The notes beneath the pieces are model-generated. The model worked only from the letters and a program-made list of their open reading frames with translations. It had not been told where the DNA came from and made no database searches. Both the position numbers and the translations under genes were made by a program. Shown one piece after another: positions 17,045-25,987 of a DNA stretch of 64,000 bases (positions within the stretch are counted from its first letter, which is position 1; each line of letters starts with the position of its first letter). Source of the DNA: Mycolicibacterium setense (lineage in GTDB: Bacteria; Actinomycetota; Actinomycetes; Mycobacteriales; Mycobacteriaceae); contig NZ_JTJW01000010.1 in NCBI RefSeq assembly GCF_000805385.1, forward strand, positions 744,001-808,000, read 5' to 3'.

Positions 17045-17728
17045 GTGGGCAGCCTCGTCACAACCATCGCGCCGGCCGTCGTCGCAGTCCTGACCGCGGC
17101 CGGCGCGGTCATCGGACTCCAATTCCGCGATGTCGACGCCTTCGAGCGCCGGCGCAACATCTGGCAGTGGCTTCTGGTCCTGCTCGCCGCGGCGGCGACC
17201 TTGGGTGCGATCGGCTCGGCATCCGGCGTGGGGAGCCTCATCGAGGCCACCATCATGGCGGTGGTCGGGGTGGCCGCCGTCATCGTCGCGCATGTGCTGT
17301 GGCGGCGGCGCGTTCCCGATGCCGAACCCCGCAACGTTGCGATCGCGACGGCCGCGGCGGCCTGCGCGGTCCTGGTCATCGTCGGCACCACGGCGCTGAC
17401 CTACACCGGGAACAAGGGCTGCCGTCAGGTCGATCCGCTGGTGCAGACCAGTCGCGCGAGTTCAGGCGCGCTCATGCCGTCCATGGAAGCCAATCAGGGA
17501 CCGACCGTCGGCGACTTCACCGACTGGGCCAAGATCATCCGCGAGCAGGCCGATCAGGTGACCGACGGCGAAGTCGCCCAGCACGCGCACCGCCTGGGTG
17601 AGCTGGCCGGACAGATCACCGATTCCGTCCGGAACAACGACAAGGCCCAGCACGCGTTGCTCGGCAAGCAGTACTACGACGAGCTCGGTTCGATCCTGAG
17701 GACGTGCCAGATCCAGGTGACTCGCTAG
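17045..17728 (+). CDS. Four-helix membrane protein, function unknown
   Basis: A 227-residue protein from a GTG start. Hydrophobic segments lie near residues 4-22, 39-60, 66-85 and 102-118, followed by an extracytoplasmic C-terminal half of about 110 residues containing two cysteines (GNKGCRQVD and LRTCQIQ) that could form a disulphide. I do not recognise a family. It starts 18 bases after the PadR-type gene in the same direction, so the regulator may control it. It converges on glpK with a four-base overlap of the two stop regions. Confidence 0.7.
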   Translation: MGSLVTTIAPAVVAVLTAAGAVIGLQFRDVDAFERRRNIWQWLLVLLAAAATLGAIGSASGVGSLIEATIMAVVGVAAVIVAHVLWRRRVPDAEPRNVAIATAAAACAVLVIVGTTALTYTGNKGCRQVDPLVQTSRASSGALMPSMEANQGPTVGDFTDWAKIIREQADQVTDGEVAQHAHRLGELAGQITDSVRNNDKAQHALLGKQYYDELGSILRTCQIQVTR

Positions 17729-19239
17729 ATCTCCACCCAGTCCAGGGTGCGCGAAACAGCTTTGCGCCACCCGGCGTAACCGGCGGAACGCTGCGCGTCG
17801 TCCCACTGCGCGCTCCACCGCCGGCCCTCCTGCCAATTGGCCCGCAGGTCATCGGCGCCGTCCCAGAAGCCCACCGCGAGCCCGGCCGCATACGCCGCGC
17901 CCAGCGCAGTCGTCTCGGCCACCACGGGCTTGACCACGTCGACCCCGAGTACGTCGGCCTGGATCTGCATGCAGAGCGCGTTGGCGGTGATTCCGCCATC
18001 GACTTTCAGAACCTCAAGGTGCACACCGGAATCGGCTTCCATGGCCTCCACCACGTCGCGGCTCTGGTAGCAGATCGCCTCCAGGGTGGCCCGCGCCAGG
18101 TGGGCGTTGGTGTTGAAGCGGGACAGCCCGACGATCACGCCTCGGGCGTCGGAGCGCCAGTACGGTGCGAACAAGCCCGAGAACGCCGGCACGAAGTAGA
18201 CGCCGCCGTTGTCGGCGACCTGTCTGGCCAGCGCCTCGCTCTGCGCCGCCCCGCTGATGATGCCGAGCTGATCGCGCAGCCACTGCACGGCTGACCCGGT
18301 CACCGCAATCGAACCCTCAAGGGCATAAACGGGTTTCGAGTCACCGAACTGGTAGCACACCGTGGTGAGCAGTCCGTTTTCCGAACGCACGATCTTCTCG
18401 CCCGTGTTGAGCAGCAGGAAATTGCCTGTTCCGTAAGTGTTTTTGGCCTCGCCCGGTTCCAGGCACACCTGGCCCACCATGGCGGCCTGCTGGTCGCCCA
18501 GGATCCCCGTCACCGGCACCTGCCCGGCCAGGGGGCCGTTGTCCCGGGTGATCCCGAACGAGGCCGGGTACGACGACGGCTTGATCTCGGGCATCATCTG
18601 GCGCGGAATGGAGAAGAACGACAACAGTTCGTCGTCCCAGTCCAGCGTCTCCAGGTTCATCAACATGGTGCGGCTGGCGTTGGTGACGTCGGTGACGTGC
18701 ACGCCGCCGCGGTAGCCACCGGTGAGGTTCCAGGTCACCCACGTGTCGGCCGTGCCGAAGATCGCGTCGCCGTTCTCCGCGTCGCGCCGCACCCCCTCGA
18801 CGTTGTCGAGGATCCACTGAATCTTGCCGCCGGAGAAGTACGTCGCGGGCGGCAACCCGGCCTTGCGCCGGATCACGTCACCGCGGCCGTCGCGGTCCAG
18901 CGCGGCGGCGATGCGGTCGGTGCGGGTGTCCTGCCAGACGATGGCGTTGTGGTACGGCCGGCCGGTGTGGCGGTTCCAGACCAGCGTGGTCTCCCGCTGG
19001 TTGGTGATGCCCAGTGCGGCAAGGTCGTCGGACACCAGGTTGGTCTTGTTCAGCGCGGTCATGATCGCCGCGGCGGTGCGCTCCCAGATCTCGACCGGGT
19101 TGTGTTCCACCCACCCCGCCTGGGGCAGGATCTGCTGGTGCTCGAGCTGATGGCGGCCCACCTCGGCACCGGCATGGTCGAAGATCATGCACCGAGTGCT
19201 GGTGGTGCCCTGGTCGATCGCAGCTACGAAGTCGGCCAC
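17725..19239 (-). CDS. glpK: Glycerol kinase
   Basis: A 504-residue FGGY-family kinase that phosphorylates glycerol to sn-glycerol 3-phosphate with ATP. The N-terminal phosphate loop is AAIDQGTTSTR. The glycerol-binding region includes NQRETTLVWNRHTGRP and WQDTRTDR. The FGGY C-terminal signature appears around VLKVDGGITANALCMQIQAD. Length and motifs are standard for GlpK. The order lfrRA ... glpK matches M. smegmatis, and glpK (Rv3696c) follows the RDD gene in M. tuberculosis. Confidence 0.96.
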   Translation of the reverse strand: MADFVAAIDQGTTSTRCMIFDHAGAEVGRHQLEHQQILPQAGWVEHNPVEIWERTAAAIMTALNKTNLVSDDLAALGITNQRETTLVWNRHTGRPYHNAIVWQDTRTDRIAAALDRDGRGDVIRRKAGLPPATYFSGGKIQWILDNVEGVRRDAENGDAIFGTADTWVTWNLTGGYRGGVHVTDVTNASRTMLMNLETLDWDDELLSFFSIPRQMMPEIKPSSYPASFGITRDNGPLAGQVPVTGILGDQQAAMVGQVCLEPGEAKNTYGTGNFLLLNTGEKIVRSENGLLTTVCYQFGDSKPVYALEGSIAVTGSAVQWLRDQLGIISGAAQSEALARQVADNGGVYFVPAFSGLFAPYWRSDARGVIVGLSRFNTNAHLARATLEAICYQSRDVVEAMEADSGVHLEVLKVDGGITANALCMQIQADVLGVDVVKPVVAETTALGAAYAAGLAVGFWDGADDLRANWQEGRRWSAQWDDAQRSAGYAGWRKAVSRTLDWVEI

Positions 19240-19289
19240 TGTGTCCCTTTCCCGGGTCGCTGTCGCTTCCGCCCTCCGAAACGTCCATC

Positions 19290-20054
19290 ATGGCTTACAT
19301 GGCTGCCGACCCCCCAGATATCGACCGGATGCCACGGGGCGGATTCCGCGCCTCGTGTTTGGACCGGCTGCTGGAGACCGACCGGTTGGAGTACCTCGAC
19401 CGCGACGACGTCAGTGTTTCGGTCAAGCGTCAGGTGATCGGGGCGCTGGACTGGACCGGCCGGTTCTTCAAGAACCATCAGCGCTTTGCCGCGATCGCGC
19501 TCGACCTGGTCGCCGATGTGCCCGATCCGCGAATCCTGGAGTTGGGTGCGGGGCACGGCGGGGTGTCGCGTCAACTGCTGGCCGATCACCCGTCGGCGCG
19601 GGTCACCGTCACCGACGTCGACGCGGAATCGGTGGCCCGCATCGCCGCGAGCGATCTCGGTAGCCATCCCCGGGCCGAGGTCCGCCAGATGGACGCCACG
19701 GCGATCGACGCCGCCGACGGCAGTTACGACCTGGTGTTGTTCGCGCTCTCGTTCCACCACCTGCACCCGGCGCAGGCCGCGCGCGTCTTCGCCGAGGGCA
19801 CTCGGGTCGCCGACACCCTGCTGATCATCGACCTCCCCCGGCCGCCGGCTCCACTGCACCTGCTGCGCCTGGCGACGATGCTCCCGGCGGCCGTGCTGCT
19901 TCCGTTCGCGCACGACGGCGTCATCAGCTCACTGCGCAGCTACAGCCCCTCGGCCCTGCGCAGCCTGGCCCGTCACGCCGACCCGGCGATCGAGCTCACG
20001 CTGCGCAGCGGACTGAACCTGCCCCAGATCGTCATCGCCAGGCGCCCAAGGTGA
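19290..20054 (+). CDS. Class I SAM-dependent methyltransferase
   Basis: A 254-residue protein. SAM-binding motif I is RILELGAGHGGVSRQLL (about residues 80-96), acidic motif II is VTVTDVDAES, motif III is RQMDATAIDAADGSYD and motif IV is DLVLFALSFHHL. The C-terminal half includes a short hydrophobic stretch (LLRLATMLPAAVLLPF), suggesting membrane association or a hydrophobic substrate pocket. An alternative ATG lies at 19299. It diverges from glpK. A methyltransferase gene also lies near glpK in M. tuberculosis (Rv3699). The substrate is unknown. This is the last ordinary gene before the ESX locus. Confidence 0.85.
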   Translation: MAYMAADPPDIDRMPRGGFRASCLDRLLETDRLEYLDRDDVSVSVKRQVIGALDWTGRFFKNHQRFAAIALDLVADVPDPRILELGAGHGGVSRQLLADHPSARVTVTDVDAESVARIAASDLGSHPRAEVRQMDATAIDAADGSYDLVLFALSFHHLHPAQAARVFAEGTRVADTLLIIDLPRPPAPLHLLRLATMLPAAVLLPFAHDGVISSLRSYSPSALRSLARHADPAIELTLRSGLNLPQIVIARRPR

Positions 20055-20060
20055 ATCGCG

Positions 20061-21089
20061 TCAGGCGCGTCGTTTGACCTGAGGCGCCACCGAGAAGAGA
20101 TCGGCGACGGTGGAGGCCAGCTCGAGGAAGGACTGCCGGGTGGCCCGGCTGAGGAAGCCGAGGTCCACCTCGGCACCTTCGGCGAGGTGATCGTCGAACG
20201 GGATCACGTGCAGGGCGCGAACCCTGGGCAGGAAGTGATTCGACAGCTGCGCCATGTCGAGCCCCAGTGCGCCGGGCCGCGACGCGCTGACCACGACGAT
20301 CGCTTTCGGCACAAGATGTGAATAACCATGGCGCTCAAGCCAATCCAGGGTCGCCAAAGCACTACGCGCGGAATCGATGGCAGGCGATGCGACGATCACG
20401 ATCGCATCCGCGGCATCGAGCACGCCCGCCATCGCCGAGTGCACCAGCCCGGTGCCGCAGTCGGTCAGGATGATGTTGTAGAAGCGCTGCAGCACGCTCA
20501 GCACACCGCGATAGTCGTACTCCGAGAAGGCCTCCGAGGTGGCCGGGTCCCGCTCGGACGCCAGAATCTCCAGGCGGCTGGTGCTTTGGGAGGTATGGCG
20601 GCGGATGTCGGAGTAGCGCGAGATGCTGTCGTCGAGAAGCACGTCGCGCACGGTGGAATTGCATTCATTGGGCCCGCGCTGGGCCAGCGTGCCGAAGTCG
20701 GGGTTGGCGTCCACCGCGATCACCCGGTCGCCACGGGTGGCCGCCAGCGTGGCACCCAACCCGACGGTGGTGGTGGTCTTGCCCACGCCGCCCTTCTGCG
20801 ACAGCAGGGCGATGTTGAACGGACCGCCGACCACCGGCTGGTTGACCCGGTCAATGAGTGCCTTCTGGCTGGATTCCTGCTCCGAGACACCGGGGTTCAA
20901 CCCCGTGGCCCGGTACACGGCCTTGCGCCACCCCGATTTCGGCGTGGGCGCGGTACGGACCAGACCGAGATCGCCGTTGGTCGGCACCACCGGCGGACGT
21001 TGGCCCGGCATTCCCTCGGGCTTCATGGAGGTGAACGGAGTTGGCTCCGGCGGTCCCAGCGTGAGCCGCTCGTCATCGCTGTCGGTCAT
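20061..21089 (-). CDS. ESX-associated ParA/MinD-like ATPase (Rv3888c-like)
   Basis: A 342-residue protein with a Pro-rich tail of about 50 residues, then the ESX-specific linker GWRKAVYRATGLNPG, then a deviant Walker A, KGGVGKT at residues 99-105. VIAVDANPDFGTLAQR and ILTDCGTGLVHSAMAG follow, as expected for the ParA/MinD fold. The length matches ESX-2 protein Rv3888c rather than the longer EspI. Such ATPases lie in many ESX loci and may position or regulate the secretion complex. It follows eccA by 15 bases, probably in one operon. A second member of the family is encoded at 58373-60016. Confidence 0.87.
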   Translation of the reverse strand: MTDSDDERLTLGPPEPTPFTSMKPEGMPGQRPPVVPTNGDLGLVRTAPTPKSGWRKAVYRATGLNPGVSEQESSQKALIDRVNQPVVGGPFNIALLSQKGGVGKTTTTVGLGATLAATRGDRVIAVDANPDFGTLAQRGPNECNSTVRDVLLDDSISRYSDIRRHTSQSTSRLEILASERDPATSEAFSEYDYRGVLSVLQRFYNIILTDCGTGLVHSAMAGVLDAADAIVIVASPAIDSARSALATLDWLERHGYSHLVPKAIVVVSASRPGALGLDMAQLSNHFLPRVRALHVIPFDDHLAEGAEVDLGFLSRATRQSFLELASTVADLFSVAPQVKRRA

Positions 21090-21104
21090 GGCTGCGTCCT
21101 CCCG

Positions 21105-22925
21105 TCAACTCGATGCCGTCATGCCGAGCACCTGTTTGAGTGCCGCCCGCATATCGGCCAATTCGATCCTCATCAACTGCGTCTCGTCGAGTTCCGACAA
21201 GTTCGTACCGTGGATCTCGCTGAGCCGGTACTCGCGTTCCTCCTCGGCGGCCTCGATCACGTTGCGCACGAATCGGCCGTTGCCGGCCAGGTCGATGCCG
21301 GGCCGCAGCTGCCCCGTCGCATCGAGTGCTTCGCTCTGGCAGAGCGTGACGCATGAGCTGACGAGTTCGTCGTAGGCGGCCTCCGACAGTTCGGAATCCC
21401 TGTTGCGTGCGACCAGCTTTCCGATGTCCCCGAGTTCATGGGGACCGTAGGAACCGAAGCGGATCCGTTTGGTGAACCGCGACGCCAGACCGTCGTTGGA
21501 GGCCAGGAAGCGATCGATCTCTGCGTCGTAACCGGCGATGATCACCACGAGACGGTCGCGGTCGTTCTCCATGCGGGCCAGCAGCGTGTCGACCGCCTCC
21601 CGGCCGAACGCGTCGCCGCCGGACAGCCCGGTCTGGATCAACGTGTAGGCCTCGTCGATGAACAGCACGCCGTCCATCGCCGAGTCGATGAGTGCGGTGG
21701 TCTTGATCGCGGTACTGCCGAGATGCTGACCGACGAAGTCGTGCCGCTTGGCCTCCACGATGTTGGGTGTCCGCAGCAACCCGAGCCCGCAGTAGGTCTG
21801 CGCCACCACCCGGGCGATCGTGGTCTTGCCGGTTCCCGGCGGTCCGGTGAACGCCAGGTGCAGACTGCGTGCCGCCGAGCTGAGCCCCTTGTCCCCGCGC
21901 ACCTTTGCCAGCATCGCCGCCGATTTCAGTTTCGCGACTTGGAGTTTGACCTCCGACAAGCCGATCTGCCGGTCCAGTTCCTCCTGCGCTGCCCGCAGGT
22001 ATTCGTTGCCACGCTCCGACAGGTCGTCGGCCATGAGGTCTTCTGCCGATGGCACGCTGGTCGGGTCCCAGCGGTCGGAGCGCGAGTCGATGATCTCCTT
22101 CGAGGTGATCACGAGGCGGTACTTCGGGTCGGCCAGGGCGGCGGCGTTGGCCTCGAATCCGGGGTCCTCGCTGTAGATCCGTTCGAAGATCACCCTGGCG
22201 TCCTGCTCTTCGCCCATCTCGCGCAGCGTCAGGCCCTTGCAGAACTCCGCTGCCCGCCGCGCTCCGGGAACGGGGCCCTCGATCGCCCGGTCCAGCCGCC
22301 GGATGCCCTCCCCGAACAGTCCCATCTGCGCGCACGCCGAACCGACCATCAGATCGGCGCCGGCGCTGATGTAGCTGTCGGTGAACGATCCCGAACTGCT
22401 CAGCGCGGTCAGGACGTCGGGCCAGCGCTGGGTGGTGAAGTGCAGCACTCCACGGACATACGCACGGATCTCGCCGGTGTCGCCCTCGGAGGGGGTGGTC
22501 GTCTGGTCAAGTTTGTCGAGCACCTGTTCGGCCTCGTCGAAATCCTTGGCGGCGATCATGCTGGCCGCGTAGGCAAGCCACATCTCGGTCTTGGTGCTCA
22601 ACGGGTAGTCGAGGTACAGACCGGTCTGGAAACGTCCGCTCAGCGCGCGTTGCGGCAGGCCGAGTCGGCGCTGCTCGCGGAACAACGAGAGTGTGCTGGT
22701 GCGGTACAGGTGGTAGACGACCTCGGGACTGGTGTCACCGGTGGCCGCGCGCCCCAACCACGCATCGCACATGTCAGGGTCGTATTCGGTGGCCCGACGG
22801 AACGCCAGCGCCGCGTACTGCAGGTCGCGCTCGGTTTCCAACCCGTCGATGGGGATGCCGAGCGACAGCACTCCGGCATCGAAAACCCGCTGCGCATCGG
22901 TGGATCCACTCATCGGAGGTGACAC
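21105..22925 (-). CDS. eccA: EccA, type VII secretion AAA+ ATPase
   Basis: A 606-residue cytosolic AAA+ ATPase of the CbxX/CfqX family. Residues 1-280 form the TPR-like helical domain that contacts substrates and EspG chaperones. The conserved linker QEELDRQIGLSEVKLQV leads to the ATPase domain. Walker A is GPPGTGKT (residues 361-368), Walker B is GVLFIDEAY, and the arginine-rich segment is FTKRIRFGSYGPHEL. Size matches EccA2/EccA1. I place the start at the GTG at 22925; an ATG at 22913 would shorten it by four residues. It is divergent from the substrate operon. The paralogue number (ESX-1 to -5) is not certain, though the neighbouring 342-residue ATPase points to an ESX-2-like relative. Confidence 0.93.
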   Translation of the reverse strand: MSPPMSGSTDAQRVFDAGVLSLGIPIDGLETERDLQYAALAFRRATEYDPDMCDAWLGRAATGDTSPEVVYHLYRTSTLSLFREQRRLGLPQRALSGRFQTGLYLDYPLSTKTEMWLAYAASMIAAKDFDEAEQVLDKLDQTTTPSEGDTGEIRAYVRGVLHFTTQRWPDVLTALSSSGSFTDSYISAGADLMVGSACAQMGLFGEGIRRLDRAIEGPVPGARRAAEFCKGLTLREMGEEQDARVIFERIYSEDPGFEANAAALADPKYRLVITSKEIIDSRSDRWDPTSVPSAEDLMADDLSERGNEYLRAAQEELDRQIGLSEVKLQVAKLKSAAMLAKVRGDKGLSSAARSLHLAFTGPPGTGKTTIARVVAQTYCGLGLLRTPNIVEAKRHDFVGQHLGSTAIKTTALIDSAMDGVLFIDEAYTLIQTGLSGGDAFGREAVDTLLARMENDRDRLVVIIAGYDAEIDRFLASNDGLASRFTKRIRFGSYGPHELGDIGKLVARNRDSELSEAAYDELVSSCVTLCQSEALDATGQLRPGIDLAGNGRFVRNVIEAAEEEREYRLSEIHGTNLSELDETQLMRIELADMRAALKQVLGMTASS

Positions 22926-23084
22926 ATCTCCTCACTGCACGGTCAGCCGCGATTCACGCGCCATCTCACCATTACGTCCCGCTTGAGCGCCGAACGGACG
23001 CCCGCGAGTGTACTAAGTTTGGCGGTCGGGGCACCTTGGTGCCGAAGAAAACAGTGCCGCAGCTCGGGTTCGAGGGAGGCCAGG
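22926..23084. promoter_or_regulatory. Divergent promoter region with a 14-bp inverted repeat
   Basis: This 159-base interval separates eccA and the + strand substrate operon and must hold both promoters. A perfect inverted repeat, GGCACC-TT-GGTGCC, lies at 23030-23043, about 40 bases before the first + strand start, and is a candidate operator. I could not place reliable -10 and -35 boxes. Confidence 0.4.
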
Positions 23085-23402
23085 ATGGCACAACCGGTGC
23101 AGTCGGCCGGCGGAACGATTTCGGTGCACACCACCGAACGCGGTCTGCCCGTCGCGCTACGCCTCGACCCGGTCGAGTTGAAGAAACCGCCCGGCCAACT
23201 GGCCGACGAGATCCTGGCGCTGTGCCGCTTGTCGGCGGCCCGCGCCCAGGTCGAGCGCAGGCGCGAGCTGACCGAAAAGGGTTACAGCACATCGGTCATC
23301 GAACCGCTGAAGCTGGCGACCGAGGATGAACTGGCCCGCGCCGAGGATGAGGTCCTCGGCGAGGAGGACGAACTCCCGCCCACCTGGGGCAGGTCGGTAT
23401 GA
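23085..23402 (+). CDS. Small ESX-locus protein, first gene of substrate operon
   Basis: A 105-residue protein starting MAQPVQSAGGTISVHTTERG. I chose the ATG at 23085 because GGGAGG lies eight bases upstream. The first half reads like a shortened YbaB-type beta segment (GLPVALRLDPVELKKPPGQL). The second half is an acidic helix ending EDEVLGEEDELPPTWG. Similar small genes accompany YbaB-like genes in ESX loci, but I do not recognise a named family. It overlaps the next gene by four bases (ATGA), so the two products are probably partners. Confidence 0.65.
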   Translation: MAQPVQSAGGTISVHTTERGLPVALRLDPVELKKPPGQLADEILALCRLSAARAQVERRRELTEKGYSTSVIEPLKLATEDELARAEDEVLGEEDELPPTWGRSV

Positions 23403-23752
23403 GCGGGCTTGCCGACTCCCTGATCGGACGCATCCGCAAGCAGCGTGACCTGGTGCAGGCCATGGATGAGCACTGCCAATCGATTTCGGCGCGCGTCACC
23501 AGCCGGGACGGGAACGTCAGTGCCGAGGTCGACGGGATGGGCGCCATGACCGGGCTGTGGCTCGGGCCCGCCGCACACAAGCTGGGCGCCGACGCACTGG
23601 CCAAGCTGATCGTCGAAACCGCTGGTGCCGCCGCGCAGGTGGCGACGGCGCGCCAGCAGTTTCTGTCCCAGGAATTCGCGCAGCGGATGCAGGAACTGCA
23701 GGAGGCTCCGTTGACCCGTTGGGACGGGAGCGCGTTCGAACCCGAGCGTTAG
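23399..23752 (+). CDS. YbaB/EbfC-family protein (EspL-like)
   Basis: A 117-residue protein with an N-terminal coiled helix (DSLIGRIRKQRDLVQAMDEH), a central beta pair (ARVTSRDGNVSAEVDGMGAMTGLWLG) and a C-terminal helix. This is the YbaB/EbfC fold shared by EspL of ESX-1. EspL-like proteins are cytosolic and act with Esp substrates. Its coupling to the preceding gene and position at the head of the operon suggest a chaperone or regulatory role. Two further YbaB-like genes occur in this locus (32859 and 57658). Confidence 0.72.
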   Translation: MSGLADSLIGRIRKQRDLVQAMDEHCQSISARVTSRDGNVSAEVDGMGAMTGLWLGPAAHKLGADALAKLIVETAGAAAQVATARQQFLSQEFAQRMQELQEAPLTRWDGSAFEPER

Positions 23753-24020
23753 CGCCGCCGCTGGGCAAACCGCGCGTGCTGAGCCGGCCGCGACCCACCC
23801 GTTATCCCCTGAGCTGCGAAGCCGTCCCCGACGTGGCCGGACAATTCATACGGGAATCGGTATTCCAGCAATTTTTTGCCGGCACGCTAATTACCAATAC
23901 GAACGATCTACACGCATTATTTGCAGAAAATTCAGTTAGCTGCGGTCGGTCGGCACGGCTATAGTTTGTGGGTCTCGTGCCCACACAACCCCAGCTTCCA
24001 GCCGGAAAGGTATTAGCACG
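23753..24020. promoter_or_regulatory. AT-rich promoter region before the secreted-protein genes
   Basis: About 270 bases without a gene. The stretch 23841-23940 is 40% GC, far below the surroundings. It includes ATTTTTTG, TTATTTGCAGAAAATTC and a possible -10 box TATAGT (23958-23963). Low-GC upstream DNA in ESX loci is commonly bound by Lsr2 or EspR. A separate promoter for the substrate genes here is likely; the binding proteins are inference. Confidence 0.5.
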
Positions 24021-24305
24021 ATGAGCGACATTTTCGCCGCCCAACCTTCGGGGATGGCCACCTTTTCCGCCGCGAACGAGGCTGCCGCATCGGCGATAAC
24101 CGCAGCCGGGTCCGCCGACTCAGCAGCGATGCTCATGTCAGCGGCGGCCGCACTCGGGCCCATCGGCGCTGTCTATCTGGCGGCATTCGGCCCAGCTCAG
24201 GCCAATAATTTGGCCGGCACGCTGCTGGTCGGCGGAGTACACGCCGCTACCGGCGCCGCCACCGAATTGTCCCGGTCGGCCGTCCTGTCCAACGAAGACG
24301 CCTAG
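24021..24305 (+). CDS. EspC-like small ESX substrate
   Basis: A 94-residue Ala-rich helical protein starting MSDIFAAQPSGMATFSAANE, with a second helix LGPIGAVYLAAFGPAQANNLAG. It resembles the small ESX-1 secretion-associated proteins of the EspC/EspF group and the PE helical-hairpin class; neither fit is exact. I see no W-x-G and no Y-x-x-x-D/E signal. It lies 12 bases before an EspA/E-like gene, as espC-espA and espF-espE pairs do, so the two probably form a secreted pair. Confidence 0.62.
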   Translation: MSDIFAAQPSGMATFSAANEAAASAITAAGSADSAAMLMSAAAALGPIGAVYLAAFGPAQANNLAGTLLVGGVHAATGAATELSRSAVLSNEDA

Positions 24306-24317
24306 GCGCGACGCGCT

Positions 24318-25619
24318 ATGCCGACAGTTTTGCCTCCCCAGCCGGTAACTCCGGTCGGTCAGCTAGCTCAGCAGGTTCCCGGCTACGACGCCACCCCGGT
24401 TATCGCTGCTCAAGAACAGAACCTGCAAGATTTTCTGAATTTGCCGGTCCGACAAATTCTCGATCGGTTGGGTTTGCCACCAATCGGAGATCAAAAGCCT
24501 CCGGAGGAAGCGCCGCCGGAGGAACAACCCCAGGAACAGCCCCCCGCCAATCCGATGGATCCGAGCGCGTTGATCAGCCCGGTCACCGACGCGCTGAGCA
24601 CTTTGGGCAGCGGATTGTTCGAGGGCGTCGATCCCACGACCATGCTGCAGTCGATCTCCACGATGTTCGGCTCCACCGGCGGCTCGATGCAGAAGTCGGT
24701 CAGTTCGGCCGGCGACGCGTGGGAGGGCGCTTCGGGCACCGCCGCGGCCGCCAAGACCACCGCCGCCATTTCCGACGGGCAGGAGGTGGCTGCGCAGTCC
24801 GATGCGCTGAGCACGAGTTTGAACGCGGCCGCCGCCAACGTCGGCCAGGCCCGGGTCCGGCTGATCGCGATCATCACCGAGTTCGCCGCCACGATCGCGG
24901 CGATCGGCCCCATGATCATCTTCCCGTGGGGCTGGGCAGCGGCAATTGCGGCCGCCAACAAGGCAATCGCCACCACCGCCGAAGTGATGACCGAACTGCA
25001 GAGTTCCCTGGCCACCCAGGCCGCGCAGGTCACGACGGCAGGCGCGCCGGTCGGGGTCACCTCCGCTCCCGAGGCCTCGTCGCTGGCCGGCCTGGCGTCG
25101 CCCCTGATGTCGATGGCGACCAAAGGCGCCGAGGCCGGGGTGCAAGCCGGCACAGGCGCGGCGTCCGCGGCCAGTCAGTCCGCCGCCAATCCCGCCATCG
25201 ATCCTGCCGTCGATCCCCTCGCATCGGACCCGGCCGCGGCCGGGGGTGGCGCAGCGCTGGCAGGAGCCGGGAAGGGCGGTGGTGGCGGAGGCGGTATCGG
25301 GGGCGGCGGAACGCTGGCCGCCCGCTCGCTACCGATGTCTTCGATGCTCCAAGCCGAAACTGCCGGCGCCCCAGCACAATCGGCTGCACCAAGGGTGGGC
25401 GGTGTGGGCTCGCCCGGCATGATGGGCGGCGCACCGATGGGAGCGATGGGCGCCGGGCAGGGCGCCAACGCCTCGTCGAGCAACAACCACACGTCGGCGT
25501 CGTTCCTTCACACCACCGATCAAGGCAGCGAGATCGTCGGCGATCTCGGCACCGCGGCCCCTCCGGTCCTCGGAGAGGCCGACCCGTATCAGACCCCGGA
25601 CGTCGAACTCCGGATCTAG
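24318..25619 (+). CDS. EspA/EspE-like ESX substrate
   Basis: A 433-residue protein. Residues 55-80 are Pro/Glu-rich, and helices from about 90 to 240 contain W135-E-G in place of W-x-G. A hydrophobic helix (IGPMIIFPWGWAAAIAAANK) sits near residues 198-217. The C-terminal 180 residues are Gly/Ala/Met-rich with GMMGGAPMGAMGAGQG, reminiscent of EspA and EspE tails. It pairs with the small gene just before it. I infer a secreted helical-hairpin protein with a flexible tail. A divergent PPE-like protein is the alternative. Confidence 0.68.
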   Translation: MPTVLPPQPVTPVGQLAQQVPGYDATPVIAAQEQNLQDFLNLPVRQILDRLGLPPIGDQKPPEEAPPEEQPQEQPPANPMDPSALISPVTDALSTLGSGLFEGVDPTTMLQSISTMFGSTGGSMQKSVSSAGDAWEGASGTAAAAKTTAAISDGQEVAAQSDALSTSLNAAAANVGQARVRLIAIITEFAATIAAIGPMIIFPWGWAAAIAAANKAIATTAEVMTELQSSLATQAAQVTTAGAPVGVTSAPEASSLAGLASPLMSMATKGAEAGVQAGTGAASAASQSAANPAIDPAVDPLASDPAAAGGGAALAGAGKGGGGGGGIGGGGTLAARSLPMSSMLQAETAGAPAQSAAPRVGGVGSPGMMGGAPMGAMGAGQGANASSSNNHTSASFLHTTDQGSEIVGDLGTAAPPVLGEADPYQTPDVELRI

Positions 25620-25644
25620 CCAACCCGCGATAAGGAGAAGTGTT

Positions 25645-25938
25645 ATGGCCGACAGCGCCGGCATGTCCATCCAGCCCGCAGAAGTCCAGGAGATCAGCCG
25701 TGAACTGGACGAGCTCGCCAACCGCGTACAGCGAGTGATGGCCGACGAGGCCCCCAACCTGACCGTCACCGCGTCGGGCCGCGATGAGGTATCGCAGCGA
25801 ATCGCCCAGACGCTCAACGAGGTTCACACCTCGTTCGGTACCTCCACCGATCAGGGCATGGCCGAGGTGCACGAAGTGGCGGCGACGCTGCGCGGCCATT
25901 CGTCCAACATCGCGGCCTCCGAGGACTTCGCCGTCTGA
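25645..25938 (+). CDS. PE-like small ESX substrate
   Basis: A 97-residue protein starting MADSAGMSIQPAEVQEISRE. The layout fits a PE domain: a helix, a turn with the PE-type DEVSQRIAQ motif (residue 50 onward), and a second helix ending SSNIAASEDFAV, which parallels the Y/S-x-x-x-E tail of PE proteins. The literal Pro-Glu pair and the Tyr of Y-x-x-x-D/E are missing. It lies 49 bases before a PPE-like gene and two genes before an EspG gene, the usual PE-PPE-EspG order. Confidence 0.72.
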   Translation: MADSAGMSIQPAEVQEISRELDELANRVQRVMADEAPNLTVTASGRDEVSQRIAQTLNEVHTSFGTSTDQGMAEVHEVAATLRGHSSNIAASEDFAV

Positions 25939-25987
25939 CCAGACACATCATCATCTGAGTTCTGTCGACGAGGGGAGGGGTCTGGGC

